Assembly: GCA_022450045.1 (NCBI GenBank)
Contig: JAKURD010000003.1
Span: 1-64,000, forward strand
From: Gracilimonas sp.
GTDB lineage: Bacteria; Bacteroidota; Rhodothermia; Balneolales; Balneolaceae
Length of the DNA stretch: 64,000 bases
Direction of reading: 5' to 3'
Shown here: piece after piece, positions 31,841 to 41,443 of the stretch
Position numbering within the stretch: position 1 is the stretch's first letter
Layout: every line of letters begins with the position of its first letter
Position numbers and translations under genes: made by a program
Notes under the pieces: generated by a model
Told to the model about the DNA's origin: nothing
Databases searched by the model: none
What the model saw: the letters and a program-made list of their open reading frames with translations, nothing else

Positions 31841-32803
31841 TTGTTAAGAATCAGATTACAACGTAAAGGACGTAAGAAACGCCCGATCTGGCATATCGTA
31901 GTAGCCGAAAGACATGAAGCCCGCGATGGCCGAATCGTAGAACGTGTTGGTCGTTATGACAACGTAACCGAAAAGAAAGAAGTGGTCTTAAATGAAGACC
32001 GTATTCTGTATTGGTTAGATACCGGTGCACAGCCTACCGATACGGTAAGAAAAATTCTTCGGAGAGAAGGAGTTCTTTACAAGCGCCACCTCGTGAACTG
32101 GGGTAAGAGCGAAGAAGAAGTTGAAAAAGCACTGGCCGAATGGAAAGAATACAGAGACTCCAAAAATGAAGACTCAGCCAGCCGCAAAGAAGACTATAAA
32201 GCCATTCTTGCTGCTGAAGAGAAAGAATATAAAGAACAGCTCCAGAAAAAAGCTAAACAAGCTGCTGCTGAAGTAGAAGCTGAAAAAGCTGCTGCCGAAG
32301 CCGAAAAAGAAGACGATGCTCCTAAATCAGACGCAGATAAGATCGAAGAAGCGTTAGAAAACGCTGACACTGCGGAAGAATCGGTAGAAGAAACTGCTGC
32401 CGCTGAAGAAGCTGCCGTTGAGGAAACTCAGGAAGAATCGGCTGAAAAGCCTGTCGTTGAAACCGAAGCTGCTGGAGAAGTAGTGGAAGAAGAAGATGTG
32501 GCTGCTCCTGAAGAGCCTACAGCAAAAGAAGCAGCAGAAGCTGTTGAAGAAAATGTTGCTGAAGCTGACCAAGAGCCTGAAGTTGAAGACGCGAAAGAAG
32601 AAACCAAAGAGGAAGCTCCTGCTGAAGAAGAGAAGGAAGAAAAAGCAGAAGAGTCCTCAGATCAGGTTTCAACTGATATGACTGCAAAAGAAGCTATTGA
32701 TCACATCAATAACACAGACCTTGCAGATCTAAAAGGATTTGTACCAGACGATGAGGACCGTGTTACGGTTCAGCGTGCCTGGGATAGCAAACAAGAAGGA
32801 TAA
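31841..32803 (+). CDS. rpsP: 30S ribosomal protein S16 with long acidic C-terminal extension
   Basis: A TTG start (LRIRLQRKGRKKRPIWHIV when translated) with GGAG 7-10 bases upstream. Residues 1-80 are a normal S16: ERHEARDGRIVERVGRYDN, then DRILYWLDTGAQPTDTVRKI. The total is 320 residues against about 80 in E. coli and usually below 200 in Bacteroidota. The extension (about 110-320) is almost entirely Ala/Glu/Lys, for example KQAAAEVEAEKAAAEAEKED. It ends in a conserved-looking module, MTAKEAIDHINNTDLADLKG, resembling a helix-extension-helix motif. The function of the tail is unknown. Confidence 0.95.
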   Translation: MLRIRLQRKGRKKRPIWHIVVAERHEARDGRIVERVGRYDNVTEKKEVVLNEDRILYWLDTGAQPTDTVRKILRREGVLYKRHLVNWGKSEEEVEKALAEWKEYRDSKNEDSASRKEDYKAILAAEEKEYKEQLQKKAKQAAAEVEAEKAAAEAEKEDDAPKSDADKIEEALENADTAEESVEETAAAEEAAVEETQEESAEKPVVETEAAGEVVEEEDVAAPEEPTAKEAAEAVEENVAEADQEPEVEDAKEETKEEAPAEEEKEEKAEESSDQVSTDMTAKEAIDHINNTDLADLKGFVPDDEDRVTVQRAWDSKQEG

Positions 32804-32821
32804 TTTAACTATCCGGCGCCT

Positions 32822-33358
32822 ATGAATCGGGACGCCAATACACCGGGCTTTATTCAGGTGGGACATGTATTACGTTCCCATGGACTTGAGGGCGAACTCA
32901 AAGTTTTCTTTGATGTGAGTGATCCTCAGGAAATTGAAGACCTGAAGCTCGTTTATTTGCGAAACGATCGGGGCGACTTTTATCCCGCCCGCATAACGGA
33001 TATGCGGGTTGAGGGAAAAAGAAATGATATTTCGTTCTTTGTACAATTTGACCATATCGCTGATCGCACCGGCGCTGAAGCATTGAGAAATCGCGGCATT
33101 TTCCTTGAAATTGAAAATGCCGATGCTTTCCTGGATGCTAAAGCTGATACCGAAGATTCATTGATAGATCATGAAGTTTATGATGACAATGAAGCCATCG
33201 GTTTGGTGATTGAGGTTATGAACAACCCGGCCCACCCCATTTTGGTAGTTGCTACCACTTCCGGGAGCCGGTTGATCCCATATATCGATCATTTCGTAAA
33301 AGAAACACGTGATGGTAACATCTACTGCCAAAATCTGGATGAGCTGGAGGGTATCTGA
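32822..33358 (+). CDS. rimM: ribosome maturation factor RimM
   Basis: A 178-residue protein that binds S19 and the 30S head and is needed for 16S processing. The N-terminal GHVLRSHGLEGELKVFFD and EGKRNDISFFVQFDHIADRTGAE are typical of the RimM barrel. The C-terminal PRC-barrel region has HEVYDDNEAIGLVIEVMNN and LIPYIDHFVKE. The stop overlaps the trmD start by one base (TGATG at 33356-33360). The order rpsP-rimM-trmD-rplS is conserved across bacteria. Confidence 0.95.
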   Translation: MNRDANTPGFIQVGHVLRSHGLEGELKVFFDVSDPQEIEDLKLVYLRNDRGDFYPARITDMRVEGKRNDISFFVQFDHIADRTGAEALRNRGIFLEIENADAFLDAKADTEDSLIDHEVYDDNEAIGLVIEVMNNPAHPILVVATTSGSRLIPYIDHFVKETRDGNIYCQNLDELEGI

Positions 33359-34050
33359 TGAGAATCGACATCATTTCTGCCGTTCCTGCTTTGTTGGAAA
33401 GTCCGCTTAACCACAGCATTGTTAAGCGTGCACTTGATAAGAACTTGGTTGAGATCTATGTACACGATCTTCGGGACTACACCGAAGACAAGCATAACAA
33501 GATCGATGATTACCCTTACGGAGGTGAGCCTGGCATGGTATTGACTTCGCAGCCAATTTTTAGCTGTATTGAGCAACTGCAGGCCGAACGTGATTATGAT
33601 GAACTTATTTTTACCGCACCCGATGGCGATGTTTTTGAACAGGATGATGCCAACGCATTATCACTAAAAAAGAACATTCTCATTTTATGCGGCCATTATA
33701 AAGGCGTGGATCAGCGTGTTAGAGATGAACTCATCACCAAAGAATATTCCATTGGTGATTATGTGTTGTCCGGGGGTGAGATTCCGGCTCTGGCAATAAC
33801 AGATGCCGTTGTAAGGCTTCTTCCCGGAGTGTTGGGAGATGCAGGCAGCGCATTGAATGATTCATTTCAGGATGGCTTGCTGGAAGGTCCGGTTTATACC
33901 CGTCCGGCAGAGTTTAAAGGACTTAAAGTCCCGGATGTTTTGCTTTCTGGAGATCACAATAAAGTGGCGGAATGGAAGCAAAAACAATCTGAAAAGCGGA
34001 CTAAAGAACGAAGAAAAGATTTGTACGATAAATTTAAGAAAGAACATTAA
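33358..34050 (+). CDS. trmD: tRNA (guanine-N1)-methyltransferase
   Basis: A 230-residue SPOUT-family enzyme that makes m1G37 in tRNAs to prevent frameshifting. The S-adenosylmethionine knot is seen as LCGHYKGVDQRVRDELI and EYSIGDYVLSGGEIPALA. The N-terminal blocks NKIDDYPYGGEPGMVLTSQP and FTAPDGDVFEQDDA are also characteristic, and the basic C-terminus is normal in length. Translation is coupled to rimM by a one-base overlap. Confidence 0.97.
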   Translation: MRIDIISAVPALLESPLNHSIVKRALDKNLVEIYVHDLRDYTEDKHNKIDDYPYGGEPGMVLTSQPIFSCIEQLQAERDYDELIFTAPDGDVFEQDDANALSLKKNILILCGHYKGVDQRVRDELITKEYSIGDYVLSGGEIPALAITDAVVRLLPGVLGDAGSALNDSFQDGLLEGPVYTRPAEFKGLKVPDVLLSGDHNKVAEWKQKQSEKRTKERRKDLYDKFKKEH

Positions 34051-34089
34051 TAACAATTCCAACAGATGTTGGGATTAAATTCAGAAATC

Positions 34090-34440
34090 ATGGATAAGCT
34101 AAAACTTGTAGAGCAAAGCCTAATAAATGAGGATATCCCTCTTTTTACTGCCGGCGATACGGTAAATGTACACTACCGTGTACGTGAAGGGGAAAAAGAA
34201 CGTATTCAGCAGTATGAGGGAATTGTATTGTCTGAGCGTGGAAGCGGCCCTAATAAAACTTTTACTGTTCGCAAGATCAGCAGTAACGTTGGCGTAGAGC
34301 GGGTGTTTCCTTTGAACTCTCCGTTTATTGCAAAAATTGAAGTGAAGAAAAAAGGAAAAGTAAGACGTTCCAAGCTTTTTTACCTGCGTGACCTAAGAGG
34401 TAAAGCAGCACGTATTAAAGAAAAAGACGTTAAGAACTAA
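34090..34440 (+). CDS. rplS: 50S ribosomal protein L19
   Basis: About 116 residues from the ATG at 34090 ([11 protein letters not shown]), which matches L19 N-termini; an in-frame ATG at 34066 would add eight. Diagnostic segments are [35 protein letters not shown] and [20 protein letters not shown]. The C-terminus [19 protein letters not shown] is complete. Last gene of the ffh-rpsP-rimM-trmD-rplS cluster. No hairpin terminator is evident before adk. Confidence 0.95.
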   Translation: MDKLKLVEQSLINEDIPLFTAGDTVNVHYRVREGEKERIQQYEGIVLSERGSGPNKTFTVRKISSNVGVERVFPLNSPFIAKIEVKKKGKVRRSKLFYLRDLRGKAARIKEKDVKN

Positions 34441-34625
34441 ATCTTATTCGTTTTTCGGCATAAGGCCTTTAAAATATACTTTCAGCAATTTCCACAGGTT
34501 AAGGGTTCATGCACTTTTCATGGAGATTGCTTCTTCATTTTATTCAAATTTTTTATTCTCCAGAACCGTGGCTTTGAAAGACCCGGTTACTAATAAGATC
34601 TAAGTTTTAACCAAACTAATAAGTA

Positions 34626-35180
34626 ATGAATATTATTCTGTTTGGCCCACCGGGGGCAGGTAAAGGGACTCAAGCTAAAAAACTGCAAGATGAATACAGT
34701 ATCCCTCATCTTTCCACAGGAGATATTTTTCGTGCAGCCATAAAAAACAAAACACCTCTGGGTGTTAAAGTTAAATCCATCCTTGATTCCGGCGAGTTGG
34801 TCCCAGATCAAACCGTTGTAGATCTGGTGGCTGACGAACTCAGCAATGATAAATACCAGGATGGGTACATCCTCGATGGATTCCCCAGAACCGTAGTTCA
34901 GGCTAAGGCATTTGACGTTTTTCTCGATAAGAATAATGACAACCTGGATGCATTCATTTCCCTTTCCGTTCCTGAAGATGAATTGGTAAAGCGAATTCTA
35001 TCACGCGGTGAAGGCCGTTCCGATGATACTGTTGAGAAAATTAAAACCCGCCTCAAAGTATATCGCAAAGAGACCCAGCCGGTAATAGAGCATTATAAAA
35101 AACAGGATAAAGTTCAGGAAATTGACGGGACAGGCTCCATTGATGAGATCTTTGATCGTATTAAGGCTGCTTTACAGTAA
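34626..35180 (+). CDS. adk: adenylate kinase, short-LID form
   Basis: A 184-residue enzyme converting ATP + AMP to 2 ADP. Visible are the P-loop GPPGAGKGTQAKKL, the AMP-binding segment HLSTGDIFRAAI, the LDGFPRTVVQAKAF block and ILSRGEGRSDDTVEKIKTRL. The LID is short and lacks the zinc-binding Cys insert seen in the about 214-residue enzymes, as in many Bacteroidota. It is probably transcribed separately from rplS, with 185 bases between. No overlap with the next gene. Confidence 0.96.
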   Translation: MNIILFGPPGAGKGTQAKKLQDEYSIPHLSTGDIFRAAIKNKTPLGVKVKSILDSGELVPDQTVVDLVADELSNDKYQDGYILDGFPRTVVQAKAFDVFLDKNNDNLDAFISLSVPEDELVKRILSRGEGRSDDTVEKIKTRLKVYRKETQPVIEHYKKQDKVQEIDGTGSIDEIFDRIKAALQ

Positions 35181-35297
35181 CACCCCGGCTGCTTAAAGTT
35201 GCCATGCTGCTTTTGGACAACTGTTTACAAAAGAAGAACGAAGTTTCTGCTTTCTAATGTATATTACATGCGTAATCATTAACTAATTTGAGCACCG

Positions 35298-36035
35298 ATG
35301 GCATCACCTAAATTAAACACCGGTCTAATTAAATACGGCACTATTCTTTCCGTAATCGGCGCCCTGACCGTAATTCTATCAGGCTATGGATACCAATGGG
35401 GATGGTGGCATTTTAGTTTTGGCTTTACCATTATACCCTGGGGAACAGGAGCCGCTGTTATAGGTGGCATACTTGCCGGAATTGGTCTAATTAAACTACC
35501 CACAAAAACCAAGAACTTTATAGTTGCAGGCTCACTCAGTGTGCTGCTTTTGGTTGCGGCCTTATTCAATATCGGTTATTGGTACAGCGAGGTTCAAAAA
35601 GGATACCCGCCCATTCATGATATCACTACCGACCTGGAAAACCCTCCGGCTTTTGATGCCATTGCTCCATTGCGCGCCGATGCTCCCAATCCCGTTGAAT
35701 ACGCCGGACTCGAAACTGCTGAAGCACAGCGCAATTTCTATTCTGATATAGAAACTCATTACACCTCTCTTTCTTACGATGAAGCCTACACAAGAGCGTT
35801 AGAAACTGCCCGACAAATGCCCTGGAAACTCGTAGGTGAAAATATGGAAGAAGGCCGCATCGAAGCATACCACAAATTGGCTTGGTTTGGTTTTATTGAT
35901 GATGTTGTAATCCGAGTTGATACTGCCGATGGCGGCAGTAAAGTTGACGTCCGGTCTAAATCCAGAATTGGTCGGGGAGACCTTGGGGTGAATGCTAAAA
36001 GAATCAAAGCCTACCTTCAGGAATTTGAGAATTAG
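35298..36035 (+). CDS. DUF1499-domain membrane protein
   Basis: A 245-residue protein. Three N-terminal hydrophobic segments occupy about residues 9-100 (TILSVIGALTVILSGYG, WGTGAAVIGGILAGIGLI, FIVAGSLSVLLLVAALF). The C-terminal soluble half fits the DUF1499 family, with the typical PPIHDITTDLENPPAFDAIAP segment, the W in MPWKLV, and the ending VVIRVDTADGGSKVDVRSKS. Relatives are of unknown function. It starts about 115 bases after adk, so may be separate. Convergent with the ATP-grasp gene that follows. Confidence 0.85.
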   Translation: MASPKLNTGLIKYGTILSVIGALTVILSGYGYQWGWWHFSFGFTIIPWGTGAAVIGGILAGIGLIKLPTKTKNFIVAGSLSVLLLVAALFNIGYWYSEVQKGYPPIHDITTDLENPPAFDAIAPLRADAPNPVEYAGLETAEAQRNFYSDIETHYTSLSYDEAYTRALETARQMPWKLVGENMEEGRIEAYHKLAWFGFIDDVVIRVDTADGGSKVDVRSKSRIGRGDLGVNAKRIKAYLQEFEN

Positions 36036-36043
36036 CGTTTCCT

Positions 36044-36940
36044 TTAAAGCCGGCTAATAACCTCTTCAGCTAAAAGGTCAGCCGCCTCAGGCCGAAAACG
36101 AAACCAAAGTTCGGGTTCAATGAGTTCCAGCTCAGAAACAGCTAATTCTCCATCATTATCCTCGATCATATCTATGCGGGCATATGCAGGTTTTTCAGGA
36201 CAGGCTTTTACCACTTCATATGCGAATTCAATTTCCTTATCCGAAGCAATGTATTCGTGAACCGTGCCACCATAATCATCCTGAACCCTGAAATCTCCGT
36301 TCTTAGCTTTTTTCAATACAGCGTGGCTGAAATTGTCTCCTAAGAACATGAGGGAAAGTTCGCCATCAACCGGCACTGAATTCTGGAATGGCTGAATCAT
36401 AAAGTCTTCATTCTTCATTAATTCAACAAGTTTATTTGATACAATTGGCAGGTTTTCCTGCGTAATATCATATGTATGCCTGGCAGCTCCGCCTATTGTT
36501 GGTTTAACAACAGAATGTGTCCAACCCGTAAAATTATGCAGCTCCTCTAATGATAAAGATGAACCCTTCGGAATAAAGCGGGTGGGTATAATTCGAATCT
36601 TTTTATCGGCCAAATTTGATAAATAATGCTTATCCACATTCCAATTTAAAAGATCTATGCTATTCACAAATTTGGTTTTTGTTGAAGCATGTGTCACCCA
36701 TTCCCTGAATTCAGAGTACCGGTCAAAATAATCCCAGTTGGTTCGGAACAATATTATATTTGTTTCTCCCCAGTCAAACTCAGGATCGGCCCAATCTTTT
36801 CTGTTTACTTTAAGGCCTATTCTCTCGAGCGCTTCTCGAACGATCTGATCTTCCTTCAAAATATTTTGAGCATATTCACCCGGTAGTTTTGGATTAACAT
36901 ACCGTGAATCTGTAAGTAAGGTTACATCGTAAAAAGCCAT
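36044..36940 (-). CDS. ATP-grasp domain protein
   Basis: A 298-residue cytoplasmic protein resembling ATP-grasp ligases of the prokaryotic glutathione synthetase/cycloserine DcsG type. Visible blocks are TGWTHSVVKPTIGGAARHTY (the strand with the catalytic Lys), MIQPFQNSVPVDGELSLMFL (metal and ATP part), and RIDMIEDNDGELAVSELELI followed by EPELWFRF (Mg ligands). The first 100 residues are the pre-ATP-grasp domain. The partner acid and amine are unknown. Single gene, 9 bases from the convergent DUF1499 gene end. Confidence 0.85.
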   Translation of the reverse strand: MAFYDVTLLTDSRYVNPKLPGEYAQNILKEDQIVREALERIGLKVNRKDWADPEFDWGETNIILFRTNWDYFDRYSEFREWVTHASTKTKFVNSIDLLNWNVDKHYLSNLADKKIRIIPTRFIPKGSSLSLEELHNFTGWTHSVVKPTIGGAARHTYDITQENLPIVSNKLVELMKNEDFMIQPFQNSVPVDGELSLMFLGDNFSHAVLKKAKNGDFRVQDDYGGTVHEYIASDKEIEFAYEVVKACPEKPAYARIDMIEDNDGELAVSELELIEPELWFRFRPEAADLLAEEVISRL

Positions 36941-37099
36941 ACCTTGATACCCTTTCCTCAGCTGTAATTATTAGCTCTTAATGAATGCAAATTACTCATC
37001 AAAACCAATCATCCTTTAATTAGATTTTCATTGGTTCTTACTGAGCATCTGTGAAAAGGTCAGTATCTTGAGAAATAATTAACTCCATACTTTTGAGCC

Positions 37100-37972
37100 T
37101 TAGAATAACCCCAACTGAGTATCCTGCTTATTTACCGGCCATTCATTTAAAACCGGGACCTCAATCAATTCCGAAAGAAGTTTGTGGAAATGTTGGCATA
37201 ATTTAGGCTGATCTGCTTTATTAGGCGCATGTATGAATACATAGGGATGCAATCCTTCTCCTATCCATTCTGCCACAATAATAGCCCATTCTTTTAGGTA
37301 GGGCTCATTGTTTAAAATGTCATTCGTACCCATATATCTCAAAACAGGGCGTGAAGCAGTAGTATCAAATCTGACAGGAACTTTGGGCTTTTTCTTTTGG
37401 GCCTCAATAATGGATACTTCATCTGACTTGGTAGAGTGAAGTTTACGGGTGTCAAAAATAACCCGATCCACATCGTAGCTTTTCAGAAGGGAAATCAAAT
37501 TTCGTTCATGCTTTCCATGATCAAAAAAGTCTTTATGCCTTACTTCTACCGAATAACTAAATGCTTTGGGTAGAATGGAAAACACTTCTTCAAGCCTGTA
37601 CAATTCATTAGCCGAAAATGAATCCGGAAACTGAATCATAAAAGGGCCAACCTTTTCACGAATAGGTTCAAATAGCCGTACAAAATCGAGCACATCCCCT
37701 TTCACGTTATGCATTCTCTTCTCATGCGTAATGTCCCGCGGGAATTTGAAGCAAAACTTAAATCCTTTCGGAGTCTGCTCTCCCCACTTTTTTATCACCG
37801 ACTCTTCCGGCACGTTATAGAATGTAGTATTCCCTTCCACAGCATTAAACACTGATGCATATTGATTCAGGAACCGGTCCGGCTTCGCATCATCCGTAAA
37901 AAATATACCCTTCCACTCCGGAAGACTCCAAACGGTACACCCAAGATGATATGGCATTACGGTTTTACTCAT
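37100..37972 (-). CDS. DUF72 family protein (YecE-like)
   Basis: About 290 residues, starting at the ATG at 37972 (the GTG at 37975 is one codon upstream). The TIM-barrel family DUF72 is recognised from LGCTVWSLPEWKGIFF, FNAVEGNTTFYNVPEESVIK, FCFKFPRDITHEKRM and SYSVEVRHKDFF. The C-terminal RYMGTNDILNNEPYLKEWA and FIHAPNKADQPKL follow in order. The E. coli homologue has no firmly known function. It is transcribed alone, upstream of the ATP-grasp gene, possibly in the same unit with a 159-base spacing. Confidence 0.88.
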   Translation of the reverse strand: MSKTVMPYHLGCTVWSLPEWKGIFFTDDAKPDRFLNQYASVFNAVEGNTTFYNVPEESVIKKWGEQTPKGFKFCFKFPRDITHEKRMHNVKGDVLDFVRLFEPIREKVGPFMIQFPDSFSANELYRLEEVFSILPKAFSYSVEVRHKDFFDHGKHERNLISLLKSYDVDRVIFDTRKLHSTKSDEVSIIEAQKKKPKVPVRFDTTASRPVLRYMGTNDILNNEPYLKEWAIIVAEWIGEGLHPYVFIHAPNKADQPKLCQHFHKLLSELIEVPVLNEWPVNKQDTQLGLF

Positions 37973-38153
37973 CACTACATTTTAACGTTCTAACACATAT
38001 AAGAAATTAAACTTTAAAGTGAGACATAAAATTTCATGCGACCAGTGTGCAGAAATGATGCAGAGTTTTTTCAAAAGCATACAGAAACATGTTTTTTTTG
38101 CATATAAAATAGTACTGTGTTGCAACATATTTTTAAACTAACGGGATGTATAA

Positions 38154-40874
38154 ATGAAAAAACAATTTTTTGGAGTCGGGATCTTTGCTTTGCTTTTGTT
38201 GATCTCAGGCTCATTACAAGCTCAAAAAAAAGACCTGAAACCTGCTGATTACGCCCAATGGCAAAGCATTACTTCTACTGCTTTTGCTGATGATGGAAAC
38301 TGGTTTTCCTATCAAATTTCTTTGGTTGAAGGAGATGGGTGGCTTATGCTTACTAATGTTGACTCCGGAGATGAGCATAAATTCATGTACGGCACCAACC
38401 CTGAGTTTTCAAGCGATAACAAATGGTTTGCTTTCCGGATTGGTGTTTCTGAGGACGAAGCCAGGAAACTGGAAAAGCAAGAGAAACCTATTCAATATGA
38501 TATGGGGCTGATGAATTTATCTACTGCTGAGGCGGATACTTTTAAAATGATCCAGGATTTTGACTTTAATGAAACCGGAAGCCACCTGATCATGAAGAAA
38601 TATAAGGCTGAGGGTGTAAAAACTTCCGGGACCGATATCATTATTCGAAACCTGAAATCCGGATCAAACCAACTCGTTGGCAATGTTTCTGATTATTCAT
38701 TTAACGATGCCGGCACTCATCTCGCCGTAGTAATTGATGCCTCTGAAAAACTCGGGAATGGAGTTCATTTGATGAACTTATCCAATAACAGCACCACTGT
38801 TTTAAATAGTGATACTGCAAGCTATAGAGGTCTTTCATGGCATGATGAAGTAAATGCGTTGGCCTTTATGAAAACAAAAAGTGACACGGTTCACAAAGAG
38901 GAGACTCATGTGGTGTATGCCTACACCGATGCCGCAAATGCTTCCACCCAAAAAGTTTTTGATCACACCAAAAACGATCAGTTGCCGGATGATCATCGCG
39001 TAGTTGATTTTGCAGGATTGACCTGGGCTGAAGATGGCGAAACGGTCTTCTTTGGTATAAAAAAATGGGAAGTTAAAGAAGATGAACCTGAAGACACTTC
39101 CGCCATCTCAAAGCTCAACAAAGATCTTGACCCCACAAACGTAGAAGTATGGCACTGGAAAGATGCGGAAATTCAGCCTCAACAGGAAGTTCGCCAAACC
39201 CAAAATGAGCGTGATAATTATTTATCAGCATGGCACCTCAGCAGCAACCGTTTCGTACAACTTGAGGATCAGCAGGTCGAGGATATAGATCTGACTGGTG
39301 ATCACGAACACGCCATTGGGTACGATCCTCATCCCTATGAACCTGCTTTCAGGGAAGGATGGAATGATATTTATGTGATCAACACAAACTCCGGCGAGCG
39401 CACAAAGATCCTGGAACGGCACGAAAATGCAAGCAGCAGTCCGGGCGGAAACTATCTCCTTTACTTCCGGGATGCAGACTGGTGGACGTACGACATTCAA
39501 AGTAACACTCACACCAACATTACGGATGGCATAGACACCCGATTTGAAAATTTCAAAAGTATAAGCGGCCGTGAAAATTTTCCGCCTTTTGGAACCGGAC
39601 AGTGGGTTGATGGGGACGACTGGCTGCTCATCTATGATGAATACGATGTGTATAAAGTCTGGGCTGATGGAAGCCGTTATGAAAAAGTAACCAATGGCCG
39701 TGAGGATGAAATCGTATATCGCCAAACACGACTGGATTACGAAGAAGATCACCTTGCTCAAGATCAGCCGATATACTTTTCCAAATACGGCTATTACACC
39801 AAAGACCGCGGCTATGCGAGACTCGATAGCAGAAACCGGCTGCAGGAACTCATCTATGAATCCAGGATGATCAGTCGCTTGGATAAAGCAGAATCTGCAG
39901 ATGAATTTGTATTCATGAAAGAAAGCGCCACCGAATCTCCCAACTTCTATCATGCCGGAAATAGTTTTAGAAACCCGAAACGCATCACCAATACCAATCC
40001 CCAGCAAGAGGATTATCATTGGGCGGATGATGAACTCATTACTTTTACTAATACCCGTGGCTATAAATTACAGGGACGACTCCTTTATCCTGCTAATTAT
40101 GAAGAAGGCAAAGAATACCCGATGATCACCTACATCTATGAGATGCGTTCCCAAGCCACGCACAACTATTCTATTCCAACTCGAACTAGTCCGTATAACA
40201 TGAGGAGATATTCCTCAGAAGGGTATTTTGTGTTTGAACCGGATATCAACTATGTGCTCAGAGATCCCGGTGTTTCTGCGGTAGAAAGTGTCGTACCTGC
40301 CGTCCGAAAAGTATTGGAAACAGGTATGGTCGATAAAGATAAGATTGGACTGACGGGACATTCGTGGGGAGCTTATCAAACAGCATTCATTATCACGCAA
40401 ACCGATATGTTTAATTCAGCGGTGGCCGGTGCACCTCTTACCAATATGGTGAGTATGTACAATTCCGTGTACTGGAACTCGGGGACTCCGGATGCCCAGA
40501 TCTTTGAAGTCAGTCAGGGAAGGTTTCCGGAACCGTACTGGCAAGACTGGGATAAATTCATCGAAAACTCGCCCATCTTTAATATGGAAGATAATACCAC
40601 TCCCTTGCTTGTAGAATTTGGCACGGATGATGGAGCAGTTGATTTCAATCAGGGCGTGGAACTTTACAACACCATGCGCAGAATGGAAAAACCGTATGTG
40701 ATGCTTGTTTACGAAGGAGAAAATCACGGCCTTCGCCAAAAGGAGAATCAGATCGATTACGCCAATCGTGCTTTCCAGTGGCACGAGCACTTCCTGAAAG
40801 GTGAAGAAGCTCCCAAGTGGATTTCAAGCGGAGTTCCCTATCTCGAGCGGCCGGAAATAAAGAAAAAGGAATAG
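38154..40874 (+). CDS. secreted S9-family (prolyl oligopeptidase-type) peptidase
   Basis: A 906-residue protein. It has a signal peptide (FGVGIFALLLLISGSLQA), a beta-propeller-like N-terminal region of about 600 residues with WD-like blocks such as YDPHPYEPAFREGWNDIYVI, and a C-terminal alpha/beta-hydrolase. The nucleophile is Ser in TGHSWGAYQTAF (about residue 737), the Asp is in EFGTDDGAVDF and the His in EGENHGLRQKE. It likely degrades peptides in the periplasm or outside. It stands alone and ends in a strong terminator. Confidence 0.93.
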   Translation: MKKQFFGVGIFALLLLISGSLQAQKKDLKPADYAQWQSITSTAFADDGNWFSYQISLVEGDGWLMLTNVDSGDEHKFMYGTNPEFSSDNKWFAFRIGVSEDEARKLEKQEKPIQYDMGLMNLSTAEADTFKMIQDFDFNETGSHLIMKKYKAEGVKTSGTDIIIRNLKSGSNQLVGNVSDYSFNDAGTHLAVVIDASEKLGNGVHLMNLSNNSTTVLNSDTASYRGLSWHDEVNALAFMKTKSDTVHKEETHVVYAYTDAANASTQKVFDHTKNDQLPDDHRVVDFAGLTWAEDGETVFFGIKKWEVKEDEPEDTSAISKLNKDLDPTNVEVWHWKDAEIQPQQEVRQTQNERDNYLSAWHLSSNRFVQLEDQQVEDIDLTGDHEHAIGYDPHPYEPAFREGWNDIYVINTNSGERTKILERHENASSSPGGNYLLYFRDADWWTYDIQSNTHTNITDGIDTRFENFKSISGRENFPPFGTGQWVDGDDWLLIYDEYDVYKVWADGSRYEKVTNGREDEIVYRQTRLDYEEDHLAQDQPIYFSKYGYYTKDRGYARLDSRNRLQELIYESRMISRLDKAESADEFVFMKESATESPNFYHAGNSFRNPKRITNTNPQQEDYHWADDELITFTNTRGYKLQGRLLYPANYEEGKEYPMITYIYEMRSQATHNYSIPTRTSPYNMRRYSSEGYFVFEPDINYVLRDPGVSAVESVVPAVRKVLETGMVDKDKIGLTGHSWGAYQTAFIITQTDMFNSAVAGAPLTNMVSMYNSVYWNSGTPDAQIFEVSQGRFPEPYWQDWDKFIENSPIFNMEDNTTPLLVEFGTDDGAVDFNQGVELYNTMRRMEKPYVMLVYEGENHGLRQKENQIDYANRAFQWHEHFLKGEEAPKWISSGVPYLERPEIKKKE

Positions 40875-40890
40875 TTGGGTTTTCATTTTT

Positions 40891-40926
40891 AAGCCTGCAT
40901 TTCGTTTTTGATGCAGGCTTTTTTTA
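40891..40926 (+). terminator. rho-independent terminator after the S9 peptidase gene
   Basis: AAGCCTGCAT (40891-40900) pairs perfectly with ATGCAGGCTT (40911-40920) around a 10-base loop, followed by TTTTT. Seventeen bases from the stop codon. Confidence 0.9.
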
Positions 40927-41100
40927 TTCCTGCAGTTAATTGTGATCAGTGGGATGAGGCAGACCCCGATGGTGTATGACATTGTAGAACTACATCGCAG
41001 GGTAAGCTTTAAGTGGAACATGAAATTTTATCTTGCTCATTTCAGAAAGTTGTATTAAAATCCCCAAAACATTTGTTCTAAATTATAAAACAAATAGATC

Positions 41101-41439
41101 ATGAACATTCTCTCCCGCATGGAGGAACTGATATTACTTTCGGTCTGGAAACTACAGACGGAAGCATACGGGCTTGAGATCCGACAACATTTATCTGAGC
41201 TGACCGGACAAGATCTTTCGGTTGGAGCTGTTTATGTTCCCCTGAAAAGACTTAAAAAACGGGGATATTTGGAAGCTTGGGATAGTGAACCCACCGATGA
41301 ACGCGGCGGCCGTTCCAAACGATTTTATAAACTTACTCAAAAGGGAATCGGAGCACTTCAACAAGTGAAATCCGTTCAAGAAAACGCATGGTCAAATTTG
41401 CCTGATATTGGTTTTGATTGGACCCCTGCAAAAAGTTAA
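41101..41439 (+). CDS. PadR-family transcriptional regulator
   Basis: A 112-residue winged-helix protein. The PadR pattern is seen as MEELILLSVWKLQTEAYGLEIRQHL at the N-terminus, then SVGAVYVPLKRLKKRGYLEAW and the wing GGRSKRFYKLTQKG. Proteins of this type repress promoters of detoxification or exporter genes. The gene immediately precedes a large ABC permease gene (5 bases between stop and preferred start). That PadR-permease pairing is common in Bacteroidota, so the regulator probably controls this operon in response to an unidentified ligand. Confidence 0.92.
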   Translation: MNILSRMEELILLSVWKLQTEAYGLEIRQHLSELTGQDLSVGAVYVPLKRLKKRGYLEAWDSEPTDERGGRSKRFYKLTQKGIGALQQVKSVQENAWSNLPDIGFDWTPAKS

Positions 41440-41443
41440 CCCA

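Noticed and set aside
32354..32572. Antisense open frame within rpsP
   Set aside because: Reverse reading of the Ala/Glu-rich tail; low-complexity frames arise there automatically.
39225..40019. Long antisense frame (264 codons) within the S9 peptidase gene
   Set aside because: It is the mirror of a confirmed large gene and shows no domain or start signals.
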